Counted from the first letter of the stretch, positions 36,091-45,434 are shown. The stretch: DNA of 64,000 nt from Flavobacterium sp. WC2421 (GCF_040822115.1 NZ_CP162004.1:1178001-1242000), one strand, 5' to 3'. The notes: a model not told the origin generated them from the letters alone. Numbers and translations: made by a program.

Positions 36091-37692
36091 TTAATCCGTA
36101 AACAACAATTCAGCAAGTTTTTCATCATGAGCATAGATGTCGTCATAAAAATGTACCAGCCCTTCCCGATCCACCCAAGCGGTAAAATAGCCTATGTAAA
36201 CAGGGATTTTGGTCTTGAGGTTGTAGGTTTTTTCGACCCCTCGATTCATGGCTTCGTCAATTTTTTCTATAGGCCAGTTGGTATCTCCTTCGAGTACCAT
36301 AATCGCCAAATCACGAGGTCGTGCCACACGAATGCATCCGTGACTAAAAGCCCTTGTGTCTTGTTCAAACAAACTTTTGGACGGCGTATCGTGCATATAA
36401 ATAATATGTGAATTAGGGAATACAAACTTCACCTTCCCCAAGGCGTTTTGCTCTCCGGGTCGCTGCCTTACGCGGTTGCCAACCCATTCCATATCGTTTT
36501 TAGCGAGATAGTTGGAATTCTTGGCAATAGCGGGTAAAATCTCTTTTCTTAAAATACTAGGTGGCACGTTCCAATACGGACTAAAAATAATTTGACTCAT
36601 CTGTCCACTAAAAACCGCGGTTTTATTCATGGACTTTCCCACCACTACTTTGGAGAGCAATGCAAGCTTGCCGTCCTTGAAAAAAGTAAGGGTAAAAGCA
36701 GGAATATTCACGATAATGTAGCGGTTGTTTTGAGTTAAGCTAGGGGAAATCCATCGGCAGCGCTCCATATTAATCATAATGGTTTTAATGCGTTCACTCA
36801 CGGTAACATTCATTTCTTTGATGTGTTTGGGCAGTAGGACAGAGTCAGTGGTAAAAACATTGCGTTCTTTGTATTTCAAAATACCAGTTAGGAGCTCATT
36901 GTCAAACACGTTTTTTTGAGAATCTGTTTTTAAATCCCCACTTATAAAAAGCCGTTTCCTAATTTGGAGCACCACAGCCGAGGTGTCGCCTAGTTGCAAT
37001 GATTTCATTTTTTTGGGAATTTCAATGGGATTCCATCCTCCTTTTTTTTCAATGTTTCGGTAGTTTTGGAGCGCTTCTTTTAATAAATAATATTGCCCTA
37101 AAACCCCTTTGTTTGGTTTGTTGATCAGTGCAGGATCTTGTAATAATGAATCCAAGCGGTTCACATAGGATTGTTTTTTTCGAGGCAAGTACCAACCCAG
37201 TTCCGTACTTTTCTGGATGTCCAATCCTTTGAATACATTGTCAGCATAAAAAAAATATAGTGTGGACAGTAAGAGCTCTACCTCTAAGTTTGATTTGTTC
37301 ATTTTCTCTTCATCCTGAAAAATGTCGCGCAACTCTTGTTGATACGGAACCTTTATGCGCACCCCTTCTTGATCCAAGTTGTTGATTTTGTTATACAATA
37401 AATCAGCAAACTCGTTGATGCCTTTGCTGTCGTACCATAAATAGTGAAACTGGTGTTTACTATAGAGTTCCATCACCTCTGGCTTGAGGAAATTGAATTT
37501 GGAATATTTTTTAAAAAAAGGAGCAATCAGCGTACTATCAAATGGGGTAAGTGGAAAAGCAGGGATTCTTTGGTATTTGACAGCTAGGTTTAGTAACAAC
37601 ACTTTTTTAGTGGTGGCCTTTGACTCATTGGTCATACCCAACAAAAAAAAGAACCCAGCAAAAAAAAAGAATGAAATAGGGAAGCGTTTCAT
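36091..37692 (-). CDS. L,D-transpeptidase (YcbB type), paralogue 1
   Basis: A 533-residue exported enzyme that makes 3-3 cross-links or attaches proteins to peptidoglycan. A signal peptide (about 1-26, ending SKA) is followed by a helical scaffold region (HQFHYLWYDSKGINEFADLL), a peptidoglycan-binding-like segment (LQLGDTSAVVLQIRKRLFIS) and the YkuD catalytic domain. The catalytic motif is HDTPSKSLF ... FSHGCIR with Cys453. It is the nearest of three paralogues on this strand and converges on the GH130-type gene. Confidence 0.92.
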   Translation of the reverse strand: MKRFPISFFFFAGFFFLLGMTNESKATTKKVLLLNLAVKYQRIPAFPLTPFDSTLIAPFFKKYSKFNFLKPEVMELYSKHQFHYLWYDSKGINEFADLLYNKINNLDQEGVRIKVPYQQELRDIFQDEEKMNKSNLEVELLLSTLYFFYADNVFKGLDIQKSTELGWYLPRKKQSYVNRLDSLLQDPALINKPNKGVLGQYYLLKEALQNYRNIEKKGGWNPIEIPKKMKSLQLGDTSAVVLQIRKRLFISGDLKTDSQKNVFDNELLTGILKYKERNVFTTDSVLLPKHIKEMNVTVSERIKTIMINMERCRWISPSLTQNNRYIIVNIPAFTLTFFKDGKLALLSKVVVGKSMNKTAVFSGQMSQIIFSPYWNVPPSILRKEILPAIAKNSNYLAKNDMEWVGNRVRQRPGEQNALGKVKFVFPNSHIIYMHDTPSKSLFEQDTRAFSHGCIRVARPRDLAIMVLEGDTNWPIEKIDEAMNRGVEKTYNLKTKIPVYIGYFTAWVDREGLVHFYDDIYAHDEKLAELLFTD

Positions 37693-37777
37693 GTTGTTAC
37701 TATTTGATAATCAGTTATAAAGATACAAAAAAGGGAGATGAATATAGGGTTCTGATTCCTTATTAACAGTAGGTGTT

Positions 37778-39388
37778 TTAGTCTAAATTAGAGTCAAATA
37801 GCAGTTCGGCTAGTTGATTGTCTTTGAAATAAATATCAAAATAAAAATTAATTTCTCCCGCTTCGTTTACCCAAGCAGTAAAATAGCCAATATGAATGGG
37901 AATTGGTTTTTTTAGAACACAGGTGGTTTCAACTCCACTATTCATGGCTTCATTTATTTTTTCTAACGGCCAGTCCGGATAATCTGCCAAAATCAAATAG
38001 GCTAATTCTTTGGCTTTTTGCATATTAATGCAACCGTGACTGAATCGAGGAAAATCATAATTAAAATTGAGTTTGTAAGGAGTGTCATGTAGATAGATGC
38101 TATAGGTATTAGGAAAAACAAACTTGACGACTCCCAATGCATTGTCAGGTCCTGGTCTTTGTCTGAGACTTTTTTTGTTCCATTCAAAATGGTGCCTGGT
38201 CATATAAGTTGAATCTTTTTCCATAGCAGGTTTTATCTCGTTGTCGAGAATGCTTTGGGGAACATTCCAATAGGGACTAAAAACCACACGGCTTATACTA
38301 GAACTGAAAAGTACCGTTTCCATTAGGTTGAAGCCCACGAAGACTTTAGAAACTAAAATATTTTGACCGTTTTTTTTATAGATTAAAGTAAACGACGGAA
38401 TGTTTATAATAATAAATTCGTCCGCTTTTGCTAATTTGGGAGGAATCCATCGACAGCGTTCCATATTAACCATAATGGTTTTTATGTAGTGTTCGATGGG
38501 GAGGTTCATGCGGTTGAGGTGTTGGGAACCTATGGGATAATCGGGTTTGTAACCATTTCTTTTTTTGAAATTCAGTATTCCTGCCATCAGTTCGGCATCA
38601 TAGATATTGCTTTTAGAATCGGTATTCAAATCTCCCATAACAAGCAATCGATGCCTGATTTGAGCAATAGTTTTTGAACTGTCGCCCGGCTGGAATTCTT
38701 TAACTCCAGATTCGGTTTCAATGGGTGTCCATTCGCTATTTTTTTCAATTTGGCGGTACTGCTTCAAGGCATCTCGCAGTTTGTAATATTGCCCAAAAAG
38801 TTGTTTTTCATTTTTATCTAACAATTGCGGACGGGTTAATAACGAATCCAGTAGCGTTTTATAGGAAACATTTTTTTGGGGTAAAAACCAGCCCGTTTCA
38901 TGAATTTTTTGGCTGTCGATACCATGAAATACTTTTTTAGCATAATAGATATATAGTGTGGACAGTAGCAGCTCTTTTTCGGTCTTTGTAATTTCAATTG
39001 CTGATTCCGTATTAAAAATAGAATGAATTTTATCTTTGTAAGCCAAGTTGAACTTCAATCCCTCATTCTCAAGTTGGTTGACTTTCGAATATAATACATT
39101 CGCAAATTCAATAAGCTGCTTATCATCATACCAAATGGATTTGTAGTTTCGGTTTTTGTACAAAAGAATCACATCTGATCGGTATTTTTTTAAATTGGAA
39201 TAGGTATTAAAAAAACGGTTGAGAGTAATCAAGTCAATAGTAACGAGGGAATTGTTGGTAGTAATTTCCTTAGAGTTAGAAATGCAATACAAAGCTTTGT
39301 CCGTGACATTTTTTGTTGTATCACGGTGAATTGCGGCATCAGCATAGTCCGATAATAAAACGATAAGGAACCAAAAAAAAGGTCTCAT
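37778..39388 (-). CDS. L,D-transpeptidase (YcbB type), paralogue 2 with SHGCIN motif
   Basis: A 536-residue paralogue with the same layout: signal peptide (FFWFLIVLLSDYADA), scaffold (YKSIWYDDKQLIEFANVL), peptidoglycan-binding-like segment and YkuD domain. The active-site motif reads FSHGCIN, so the Arg after Cys453-Ile454 is replaced by Asn455. Asn at this place is known from other L,D-transpeptidases (mycobacterial type), so activity is likely retained. It lies 85 nt upstream of paralogue 1 in transcription order. Confidence 0.9.
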   Translation of the reverse strand: MRPFFWFLIVLLSDYADAAIHRDTTKNVTDKALYCISNSKEITTNNSLVTIDLITLNRFFNTYSNLKKYRSDVILLYKNRNYKSIWYDDKQLIEFANVLYSKVNQLENEGLKFNLAYKDKIHSIFNTESAIEITKTEKELLLSTLYIYYAKKVFHGIDSQKIHETGWFLPQKNVSYKTLLDSLLTRPQLLDKNEKQLFGQYYKLRDALKQYRQIEKNSEWTPIETESGVKEFQPGDSSKTIAQIRHRLLVMGDLNTDSKSNIYDAELMAGILNFKKRNGYKPDYPIGSQHLNRMNLPIEHYIKTIMVNMERCRWIPPKLAKADEFIIINIPSFTLIYKKNGQNILVSKVFVGFNLMETVLFSSSISRVVFSPYWNVPQSILDNEIKPAMEKDSTYMTRHHFEWNKKSLRQRPGPDNALGVVKFVFPNTYSIYLHDTPYKLNFNYDFPRFSHGCINMQKAKELAYLILADYPDWPLEKINEAMNSGVETTCVLKKPIPIHIGYFTAWVNEAGEINFYFDIYFKDNQLAELLFDSNLD

Positions 39389-39546
39389 GGCAAAAACGTT
39401 TCTTAAAGTTAAGAAAAGTATTGGGAATTTGAAAGTGTATTAGGATGGAATTAACGGTAGGATTGTTTTTTGGTTTTTTATTCGAAAATCTTGCTTTCTT
39501 TTCATAATGTTTTATTAATTGCTTCGTTTTTTGAGGGAATTAACCT

Positions 39547-39554
39547 TAGTTTTG
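39547..39554 (+). promoter_or_regulatory. -7 promoter element of the HPF/RaiA-like gene
   Basis: TAGTTTTG fits TAnnTTTG and lies 27 nt before the ATG at 39582. It also lies downstream of the TTG at 39519, arguing against that start. Confidence 0.5.
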
Positions 39555-39581
39555 AAAGACAATCTTAAAATATTTAATACT

Positions 39582-39896
39582 ATGAAAATACAGATTAACA
39601 CAGACAAAAATGTAGAAGGACACGATAGACAAGAAGCTTATTTTTCTACTGAATTAGCAAAATCACTATCTCGTTTTGATGATAAAATTACACGTATAGA
39701 AGTTCATTTTACGGATGAAAATGGAGAAAAAGTGGGAACTCATGATAAAAAATGTCTTATAGAAGCACGTCCTGCAGGAATGCAACCTTTAGTAGTTTCA
39801 GATTATGCTGATGTTACTGAGAAAGCATTTCATGGTGCTCTAGACAAAATGAAAAAGATCCTAACTACTGCTTTTGAAAAACAAAAGGCACACTAA
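39582..39896 (+). CDS. HPF/RaiA-family ribosome-associated protein
   Basis: A 104-residue short-form member of the family that binds the small ribosomal subunit and slows translation or forms hibernating ribosomes. The start MKIQINTDKNVEGHDRQEAY, the central RIEVHFTDENGEK and the ending ALDKMKKILTTAFEKQK are typical of the fold. Many family members are longer, so this may be a paralogue of the main hibernation factor. It sits on the plus strand between two minus-strand transpeptidase genes, with its own promoter and terminator. Confidence 0.82.
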   Translation: MKIQINTDKNVEGHDRQEAYFSTELAKSLSRFDDKITRIEVHFTDENGEKVGTHDKKCLIEARPAGMQPLVVSDYADVTEKAFHGALDKMKKILTTAFEKQKAH

Positions 39897-39928
39897 AAAA
39901 AATTAAGGGTTAAAATATATATTCAAAA

Positions 39929-39980
39929 AAAATGACACTTCCTTTTCAATAAGGAGTGTCATTTTTTTTTTTTTTTTTTT
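39929..39980. terminator. Terminator between the HPF-like gene and transpeptidase 3
   Basis: AATGACACTTCCTT (39931-39944) pairs with AAGGAGTGTCATT (39951-39963), leaving one mismatch or bulge, and is followed by 19 T residues. A run of A on the other side lets it work for the convergent transpeptidase gene as well. Confidence 0.85.
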
Positions 39981-40001
39981 GACTCTAAAAAAGTAAAGGT
40001 T

Positions 40002-41573
40002 TTATTTTACAAATAACAAAGAAGCTAAGGCTTCGTCTCTTTTATACACATCGTCATAAAAGTGAACCGTATTGTCCTCATCTACCCAAGCGGTAAAATA
40101 ACCAATGTAAACAGGAATTTTATTTTTTAGTGTGTACCAAGATTCTACTCCGCTGTTCATTGCCTCTTCAATTTTTGCAGCATCCCATTTTGTATCGTTT
40201 CTAAGAATCGTTTCGGCTAGTAAATTAGGGTTTTGTATGCGAATACATCCATGGCTAAAGGCTCTATCCTCACGATTAAACAAACTTTTTGAAGGCGTAT
40301 CATGCAGGTAGATGTCATTAGAATTAGGGAATAAAAACTTGATGAGTCCCAATGAGTTTTTTGGACCTGGTTTTTGTCGGACACTATTGTTGTGCCATTC
40401 CATATTGTGTTCTGTAAGGTAGTTTTCGTTTTTCTCAATCCCAGGAAGGATTTCTTTATCAAGAATACTTTTGGGAACATTCCAGTACGGACTAAAGACG
40501 ATGTATTTCATAGGTGCACTAAAAATGACCGTTTTATTCAGTGCTTTCCCTACAACAGCCTTTAATCGTAGCGCCGGTTTTCCATCAATAAAATAACTTA
40601 GTTGATAGGAAGGAATATTGATGGCAATAAATTCTTTGGCTTTAAAGATGTCATTCGAAATCCAACGGCAACGCTCCATATTGATAGTAAGGGTCTTTAT
40701 GCGTTCTGCTACAGAAATATTCAGTTCTTTAATGTGTTTTTGTAAAATAATGGTGCTGGCAAAAGTGCCCATTCTTTTTTTATATTTTAAGACGGCTTTA
40801 GATAATTCTTTATCGTAAACAGCACTTTTAGAATCAGTTGTGATATCGCCAGAAATAAATAGACGCTGCCTTATTTGGGCGATGACTTTGGCGCTGTCGC
40901 CTACTTTATAAGAAGTAACGGTAGAATCTATTGAAATCGTTTTCCAGCCTCCCTTTTTTTCCATTTCGCGGTATTTTTTTAATACCTTTTTTAATAGAAA
41001 ATATTGGGCAATTAGCCCTTTTTCATTCTTGTTGATTAATCCAGGATTGGTTAATAGGGAATCTAAATAATTGACATACGATTGTTTTTTTCGAGGTAGA
41101 TGCCATTCCATTTCTGTAGATTTTGTGGCGTCGAGTCCATGGTAAACAGTGTTGGTGTAATAGAAATACAAGGCGGAGTTTAATAACTCGGTTTCTAAAT
41201 TTGGCTTTTTCGAGTTCGTGGGATTGACGTAAATTAAATCTACTTCTTCTTTATATGGAACTGAATTTTCAATTCCTTCCTCTTCGAGAGTGTTGATTTT
41301 ATTATGCAACAGATTACCAAATTCATTGACGCCACTTTTGTCATACCAAATATAATGGTACTGGTGTTTGCGATATAGTTGTAGTACTTCGGCTTGGTAG
41401 TCTTTCAGTTTAGGGTGTTTCTCAAAAAAAGTTTGTACTAATGTGCTGTCAAAAGGAGAGGCAAGGTCATCCGTAATAATAGCAATGGATTTGTATTCTT
41501 TTTTCTTGCAGGATAGGATTGTAAGGAAAAGAATAGAAACCATAAGGGCAAATGAAAAGAATAACTTTCTCAT
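40002..41573 (-). CDS. L,D-transpeptidase (YcbB type), paralogue 3, lipoprotein
   Basis: A 523-residue paralogue of the two preceding enzymes, but with a lipoprotein signal (LFLTILSCKKKEYKS), so it is predicted to be lipid-anchored. The scaffold (HQYHYIWYDKSGVNEFGNLL), the peptidoglycan-binding-like segment and the YkuD domain are present. The motif is HDTPSKSLF ... FSHGCIR with Cys443. It is closer to paralogue 1 than to paralogue 2 in the motifs I compared. The HPF-like gene separates it from the other two. Confidence 0.92.
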   Translation of the reverse strand: MRKLFFSFALMVSILFLTILSCKKKEYKSIAIITDDLASPFDSTLVQTFFEKHPKLKDYQAEVLQLYRKHQYHYIWYDKSGVNEFGNLLHNKINTLEEEGIENSVPYKEEVDLIYVNPTNSKKPNLETELLNSALYFYYTNTVYHGLDATKSTEMEWHLPRKKQSYVNYLDSLLTNPGLINKNEKGLIAQYFLLKKVLKKYREMEKKGGWKTISIDSTVTSYKVGDSAKVIAQIRQRLFISGDITTDSKSAVYDKELSKAVLKYKKRMGTFASTIILQKHIKELNISVAERIKTLTINMERCRWISNDIFKAKEFIAINIPSYQLSYFIDGKPALRLKAVVGKALNKTVIFSAPMKYIVFSPYWNVPKSILDKEILPGIEKNENYLTEHNMEWHNNSVRQKPGPKNSLGLIKFLFPNSNDIYLHDTPSKSLFNREDRAFSHGCIRIQNPNLLAETILRNDTKWDAAKIEEAMNSGVESWYTLKNKIPVYIGYFTAWVDEDNTVHFYDDVYKRDEALASLLFVK

Positions 41574-41744
41574 ACTTGGGGACTTTCTTGATAATAGGAT
41601 GCCGTAAAAATAAGTAAAATTGTATTCATTTGAAGTTGCTATTAGCGCATTAAGGACTAATATCCAAAAATTATATAAGAATGGTCACTTATGTCAGTTT
41701 TGATTAATAGCTATTATTTTTTCCACAGTTAAATTAGATATTCC

Positions 41745-41752
41745 TATTTTTG
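41745..41752 (+). promoter_or_regulatory. -7 promoter element of the NTF2-like gene
   Basis: TATTTTTG fits TAnnTTTG and lies 18 nt before the ATG at 41771. It overlaps the in-frame TTG at 41750, which is therefore unlikely to be the start. Confidence 0.5.
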
Positions 41753-41770
41753 ATAAAAATCAAATTTGTT

Positions 41771-42289
41771 ATGAAAAATACAATGGTACTATTTTTAAGT
41801 TTTTTATTGTTTGCGTCTTTTACAACAAACAGTCCAAGTCAAAATAAAGAGAAAGACAAAATTAATTGGATGCTGAATTCATGGCATAAAGCTGCTGCTG
41901 ATGCAAAATATGACTCTTATTTTAGTATGATGACTGCTGACGCCATTTTTATTGGCACAGATGCTACCGAGAATTGGAATAAAGCTGATTTTAAAGTGTG
42001 GGCAAAACCTTTTTTTGATTCAAGGAAGACGTGGAATTTTACGATGTTGGAACGCCATATTTATTTTGATGAAACGGGTAAAACAGCTTGGTTTGATGAA
42101 TTACTGAATACACAAATGAGAATTTGCCGCGGTTCAGGTGTTTTAGTCAAAATAGGAACGGAATGGAAAATAAAACAGTATGTTTTGTCTATGACTATTC
42201 CAAATGATGATGTTGATGCTGTAATTAAAATAAAAGCACCTATTGAAGATGGATTAATTAAAAAGATATTGGAAAAAGGAAGTAAATAG
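41771..42289 (+). CDS. Exported NTF2-like (SnoaL-like) protein
   Basis: A 172-residue protein with a signal peptide (NTMVLFLSFLLFASFTTNS) and an NTF2-like fold from about residue 30: a helical start (KDKINWMLNSWHKAAADAKY), then MMTADAIFIGTDATENW, then strands (WNFTMLERHIYF; WKIKQYVLSMTIP). Such domains bind small molecules or act as unspecialised hydrolases; no catalytic assignment is possible. It stands alone between transpeptidase 3 and the ammonium transporter gene. Confidence 0.8.
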   Translation: MKNTMVLFLSFLLFASFTTNSPSQNKEKDKINWMLNSWHKAAADAKYDSYFSMMTADAIFIGTDATENWNKADFKVWAKPFFDSRKTWNFTMLERHIYFDETGKTAWFDELLNTQMRICRGSGVLVKIGTEWKIKQYVLSMTIPNDDVDAVIKIKAPIEDGLIKKILEKGSK

Positions 42290-42464
42290 ACTCTTTTAAA
42301 TTGGATGTGAATTTAATTTAAACATAATTCTCAAAAAAGGGCTCAAATTACGGTCGTAAAATCAAGTACTCGTATTGAACGGTACTATAAATTATTAATT
42401 TGACTTAAATCAATTCTTGCTCCCCTCTTTAGCTCCGTTTTTTTAATAAAATTCAATTTTTTTT

Positions 42465-42472
42465 TACCTTTG
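42465..42472 (+). promoter_or_regulatory. -7 promoter element of the ammonium transporter gene
   Basis: TACCTTTG fits TAnnTTTG and lies 32 nt before the ATG at 42505. Confidence 0.5.
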
Positions 42473-42504
42473 CCCCCTATTTTGAAAGGGTAAATTAAAT
42501 TAAA

Positions 42505-43869
42505 ATGAAAATTGAGAAACGCTGGGTTATTTCGTTTATAATTATAAGTATTGTTTGTATTTCTGGAGTTTTATGGCCAGCAGTAACCGAAAAGAATCCT
42601 GTTCTATTGCAATTTGGAACTATGGATCAAATTGTTCCAGCTGATGTTGCTTGGATGTTAACGTCCTGTTGTTTGGTTTTAATCATGACTCCTGGATTGT
42701 CTTTTTTTTATGGAGGAATGGTAGGAAAGAAGAATGTAATATCGACCATGTTGCAAAGTTTTATTTGTTTGGGAGTTGTTACGTTGTTATGGGTTGTTGT
42801 GGGATTTAGCTTGGCTTTTGGTGAACCTATGGGAATACATATAGGGACTGGTTTTTATAGTTTTGTAGGGAATCCTACTACTTTTGCCTTTATGGATTAT
42901 GTGGGTATTTTACCTCATAAAGAAATAGCTACTACGGTCCCTTTTATGTTGTATGCTTTGTTTCAAATGAAGTTTGCAGTAATTGCACCTGCAATTATTA
43001 CAGGTTCGTTTGCGGAGCGGGTTCGTTTTATCTCGTATCTACTTTTCATATGTTTGTTTACGCTGTTTATTTATGCTCCATTGTGTCATGCGGTTTGGTA
43101 TCCTACTGGAATTTTGGGTTCGTTTTTTGGAGTTAAAGATTTTGCGGGAGGAACGGTTGTACATATGAGTGCAGGGTTTGCTGCACTAGCAGGAGTAATT
43201 GTTTTAGGTAAAAGAAACAATAGCAATCATGTACCTACCAATATTCCTTTTGTATTATTAGGAACGGGAATGCTGTGGTTTGGTTGGATTGGTTTTAATG
43301 CAGGTTCTTCCTTAGAAGCCAATGGAGTTGCAGCAATGGCTTTTGCAACGACTACCACAGCCTCTGCAGCAGCCATGCTAACTTGGATTTTCTTTGATCG
43401 AATTAATGGTAGAAAAGTTTCGGCATTGGGTGCTTGCATTGGTGCGGTCGTTGGTTTGGTTTCCATTACGCCAGCAGCTGGTTATGTATCAGTTCCAGAG
43501 AGTATGTTTTTTGGATTTATTGCAGCGATAGTTTCTAATTTTGTGGTGCATGCTAAATTTCTAAATAGAATTGATGATACCTTAGATGTATTTGCTTGTC
43601 ATGGTGTTGGGGGAATTATGGGAATGATTCTTACTGCTATTTTTGCTCATGGTGAAGAGGCTAGTTTACTTCATGGCGGTTGGGGTGTTTTTGGGCATCA
43701 CATGGTGGCTTTAGTACTGGTGTCAATTTTTACTTTTTTTGGTGCGTATATTTTATTCAAAATTACCAATAGAATTATTCCGATGCGTGTTTCTGAGGAA
43801 TCAGAAATTATAGGTTTGGATTTATCGCAACATGACGAAACCTTGTTTCCAATTGAATGCACTGAATAA
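42505..43869 (+). CDS. amtB: Ammonium transporter (Amt family)
   Basis: A 454-residue polytopic transporter with about eleven helices. The signature MTPGLSFFYGGMVGKKNVIS is near residues 60-80, the first pore histidine lies in PLCHAVWYPTGILGS and the second in FACHGVGGIMGMIL. An N-terminal hydrophobic segment precedes the signature helix. The short C-terminal tail (SEESEIIGLDLSQHDE) is the part that normally meets the PII protein. Unusually for many bacteria, no glnK/glnB gene adjoins it here. Confidence 0.94.
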   Translation: MKIEKRWVISFIIISIVCISGVLWPAVTEKNPVLLQFGTMDQIVPADVAWMLTSCCLVLIMTPGLSFFYGGMVGKKNVISTMLQSFICLGVVTLLWVVVGFSLAFGEPMGIHIGTGFYSFVGNPTTFAFMDYVGILPHKEIATTVPFMLYALFQMKFAVIAPAIITGSFAERVRFISYLLFICLFTLFIYAPLCHAVWYPTGILGSFFGVKDFAGGTVVHMSAGFAALAGVIVLGKRNNSNHVPTNIPFVLLGTGMLWFGWIGFNAGSSLEANGVAAMAFATTTTASAAAMLTWIFFDRINGRKVSALGACIGAVVGLVSITPAAGYVSVPESMFFGFIAAIVSNFVVHAKFLNRIDDTLDVFACHGVGGIMGMILTAIFAHGEEASLLHGGWGVFGHHMVALVLVSIFTFFGAYILFKITNRIIPMRVSEESEIIGLDLSQHDETLFPIECTE

Positions 43870-43993
43870 CTGATTAATTTTTTGCAAATAGTAGTCTAAG
43901 AAGTCAAAAACGTATCGAAGAGTTTTATTAAGAAATCCGAGTTAGTCAAATTAAAAAATTTGCTATCATGTCCTTCGGTCTTATATATTTCCT

Positions 43994-44001
43994 TAATTTT
44001 G
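43994..44001 (+). promoter_or_regulatory. -7 promoter element of trmB
   Basis: TAATTTTG fits TAnnTTTG and lies 19 nt before the GTG start at 44021, giving a short leader. Confidence 0.5.
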
Positions 44002-44020
44002 CGCAAATATTCAAAAAATC

Positions 44021-44698
44021 GTGGGAAGCAAAAATAAGTTAAAGAGATTCAAGGAAAACGAAACATTTACAAATGTTTTTCAACCAACAAGGGAAGAGGT
44101 AGTAGGAGATTTGTTTCCTTTAAAGGGGAACTGGAATACTGAATTCTTCAAGAATGACAATCCTTTAGTGCTGGAATTAGGTTGTGGTAAAGGAGAATAT
44201 TCCGTTGGACTAGCAGAAAGATATCCAAATAAAAATTTCGTTGGAATTGATATTAAAGGAGCTCGTTTTTGGCGTGGTGCTAAAACGGCTGTAGAAACTG
44301 GGTTGCATAATGTGGCGTTCATTCGTACACAAATAGAACTAATCAATCATATTTTTGCCGAAAATGAAGTAGATGAAATTTGGATTACTTTTCCAGATCC
44401 ACAAATAAAATACAAGAGAACAAAACACCGTATGACGAATTCGGAGTTTTTGCAATTGTATAAAAAAATACTTAAAAAAGACGGTGTTGTCAACTTGAAA
44501 ACGGATAGTGAATTTATGCATGGATACACACTCGGTTTGCTACATGGAGAAGGGCACGAAGTATTGTATGCCAATCATAATGTGTATGTAAATGAGGGAA
44601 GTCCAGAGGAAGTTACTGCTTTTCAGACCTTTTACGAAAAACAATATTTGGAAGTTAACAAAGCAATTACGTATATTCGATTTAAAATTAAAGAATAA
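44021..44698 (+). CDS. trmB: tRNA (guanine(46)-N7)-methyltransferase
   Basis: A 225-residue SAM-dependent enzyme that methylates G46 in the tRNA variable loop. The SAM-binding loop is LELGCGKGEYSVGLA, and the family motif WITFPDPQIKYKRTKHRM is complete. The start is GTG, giving the typical MGSKNKLKRF N-terminus; no ATG lies nearby in frame, and the promoter leaves little room upstream. lysE-like and ATL genes follow on the same strand. Confidence 0.95.
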   Translation: MGSKNKLKRFKENETFTNVFQPTREEVVGDLFPLKGNWNTEFFKNDNPLVLELGCGKGEYSVGLAERYPNKNFVGIDIKGARFWRGAKTAVETGLHNVAFIRTQIELINHIFAENEVDEIWITFPDPQIKYKRTKHRMTNSEFLQLYKKILKKDGVVNLKTDSEFMHGYTLGLLHGEGHEVLYANHNVYVNEGSPEEVTAFQTFYEKQYLEVNKAITYIRFKIKE

Positions 44699-44753
44699 TA
44701 ATACGTTTTTTGCCGGAATAGGTAACCCATTTTGAATGTTTGACAACCAATAA

Positions 44754-45392
44754 ATGAATTTTATTTTACCCTTATTTTTAGGATTTATTACAGCAGTTAT
44801 AGGGATTATTCCGCCTGGATTAATCAATATGACGGCTGCCAAAGTGAATCTAAAAGAGGGAAGAAGAAATGCCTATTGGTTTGTTCTTGGGGCTATAATT
44901 ATCATTTTTTTTCAAGCCTATCTAGCGATTCTATTTGCTACTATTATAAATATACGCCCAGATATTGTCATTTTGTTCCGAGAAATTGGGTTTGGTATAT
45001 TTGGCGCTTTAACGGTTTATTTTTTATGGATAGCCAAAAAACCAAAAATCAAGAAAGCTAAAATTGACAAGAAAAGTAAAAAGAAACGTTTCTTTTTAGG
45101 GATGTTATTATCTGCTTTGAACTTTTTTCCCATTCCTTATTACGTTTTTATCAGTATTACATTGGCATCTTACGGTCTTTTTACCTTTGATACGCTTACT
45201 ATTTTTACCTTTGTCAGTGGTGTAGTTTTGGGCTCTGCTTTTGTTTTTTACTGTTATATTCGTTTCTTTCAAAACATTGAAAATAAGGCGGATTATCTGT
45301 TAAAAAATATGAACACGATCATTGGTAGTATTACTGGTGTTATTTCTATCATTACCTTGTTTAATATTATACGATTTTATTTAGAAAAATAA
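44754..45392 (+). CDS. LysE-family amino-acid exporter
   Basis: A 212-residue inner-membrane protein with about six helices and a basic cytoplasmic loop (KPKIKKAKIDKKSKKKR, about residues 97-113). The N-terminal FITAVIGIIPPGLINMTAAK corresponds to the LysE/RhtB signature. It is expected to export an amino acid or similar compound. The substrate is unknown. It lies 55 nt after trmB and 42 nt before the ATL gene, so the three may share a transcript. Confidence 0.85.
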   Translation: MNFILPLFLGFITAVIGIIPPGLINMTAAKVNLKEGRRNAYWFVLGAIIIIFFQAYLAILFATIINIRPDIVILFREIGFGIFGALTVYFLWIAKKPKIKKAKIDKKSKKKRFFLGMLLSALNFFPIPYYVFISITLASYGLFTFDTLTIFTFVSGVVLGSAFVFYCYIRFFQNIENKADYLLKNMNTIIGSITGVISIITLFNIIRFYLEK

Positions 45393-45434
45393 AGAAAGAA
45401 CCTAAAAGTACCTTTCTTATTACCCCATAAAGTC

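Noticed and set aside
39962..39980. Run of 19 T residues considered as a phase-variable tract
   Set aside because: It is the T tract of a terminator and lies outside any coding region or promoter spacer.
41750..41770. TTG start for the NTF2-like protein
   Set aside because: It overlaps the TATTTTTG element. The ATG at 41771 begins the signal peptide.
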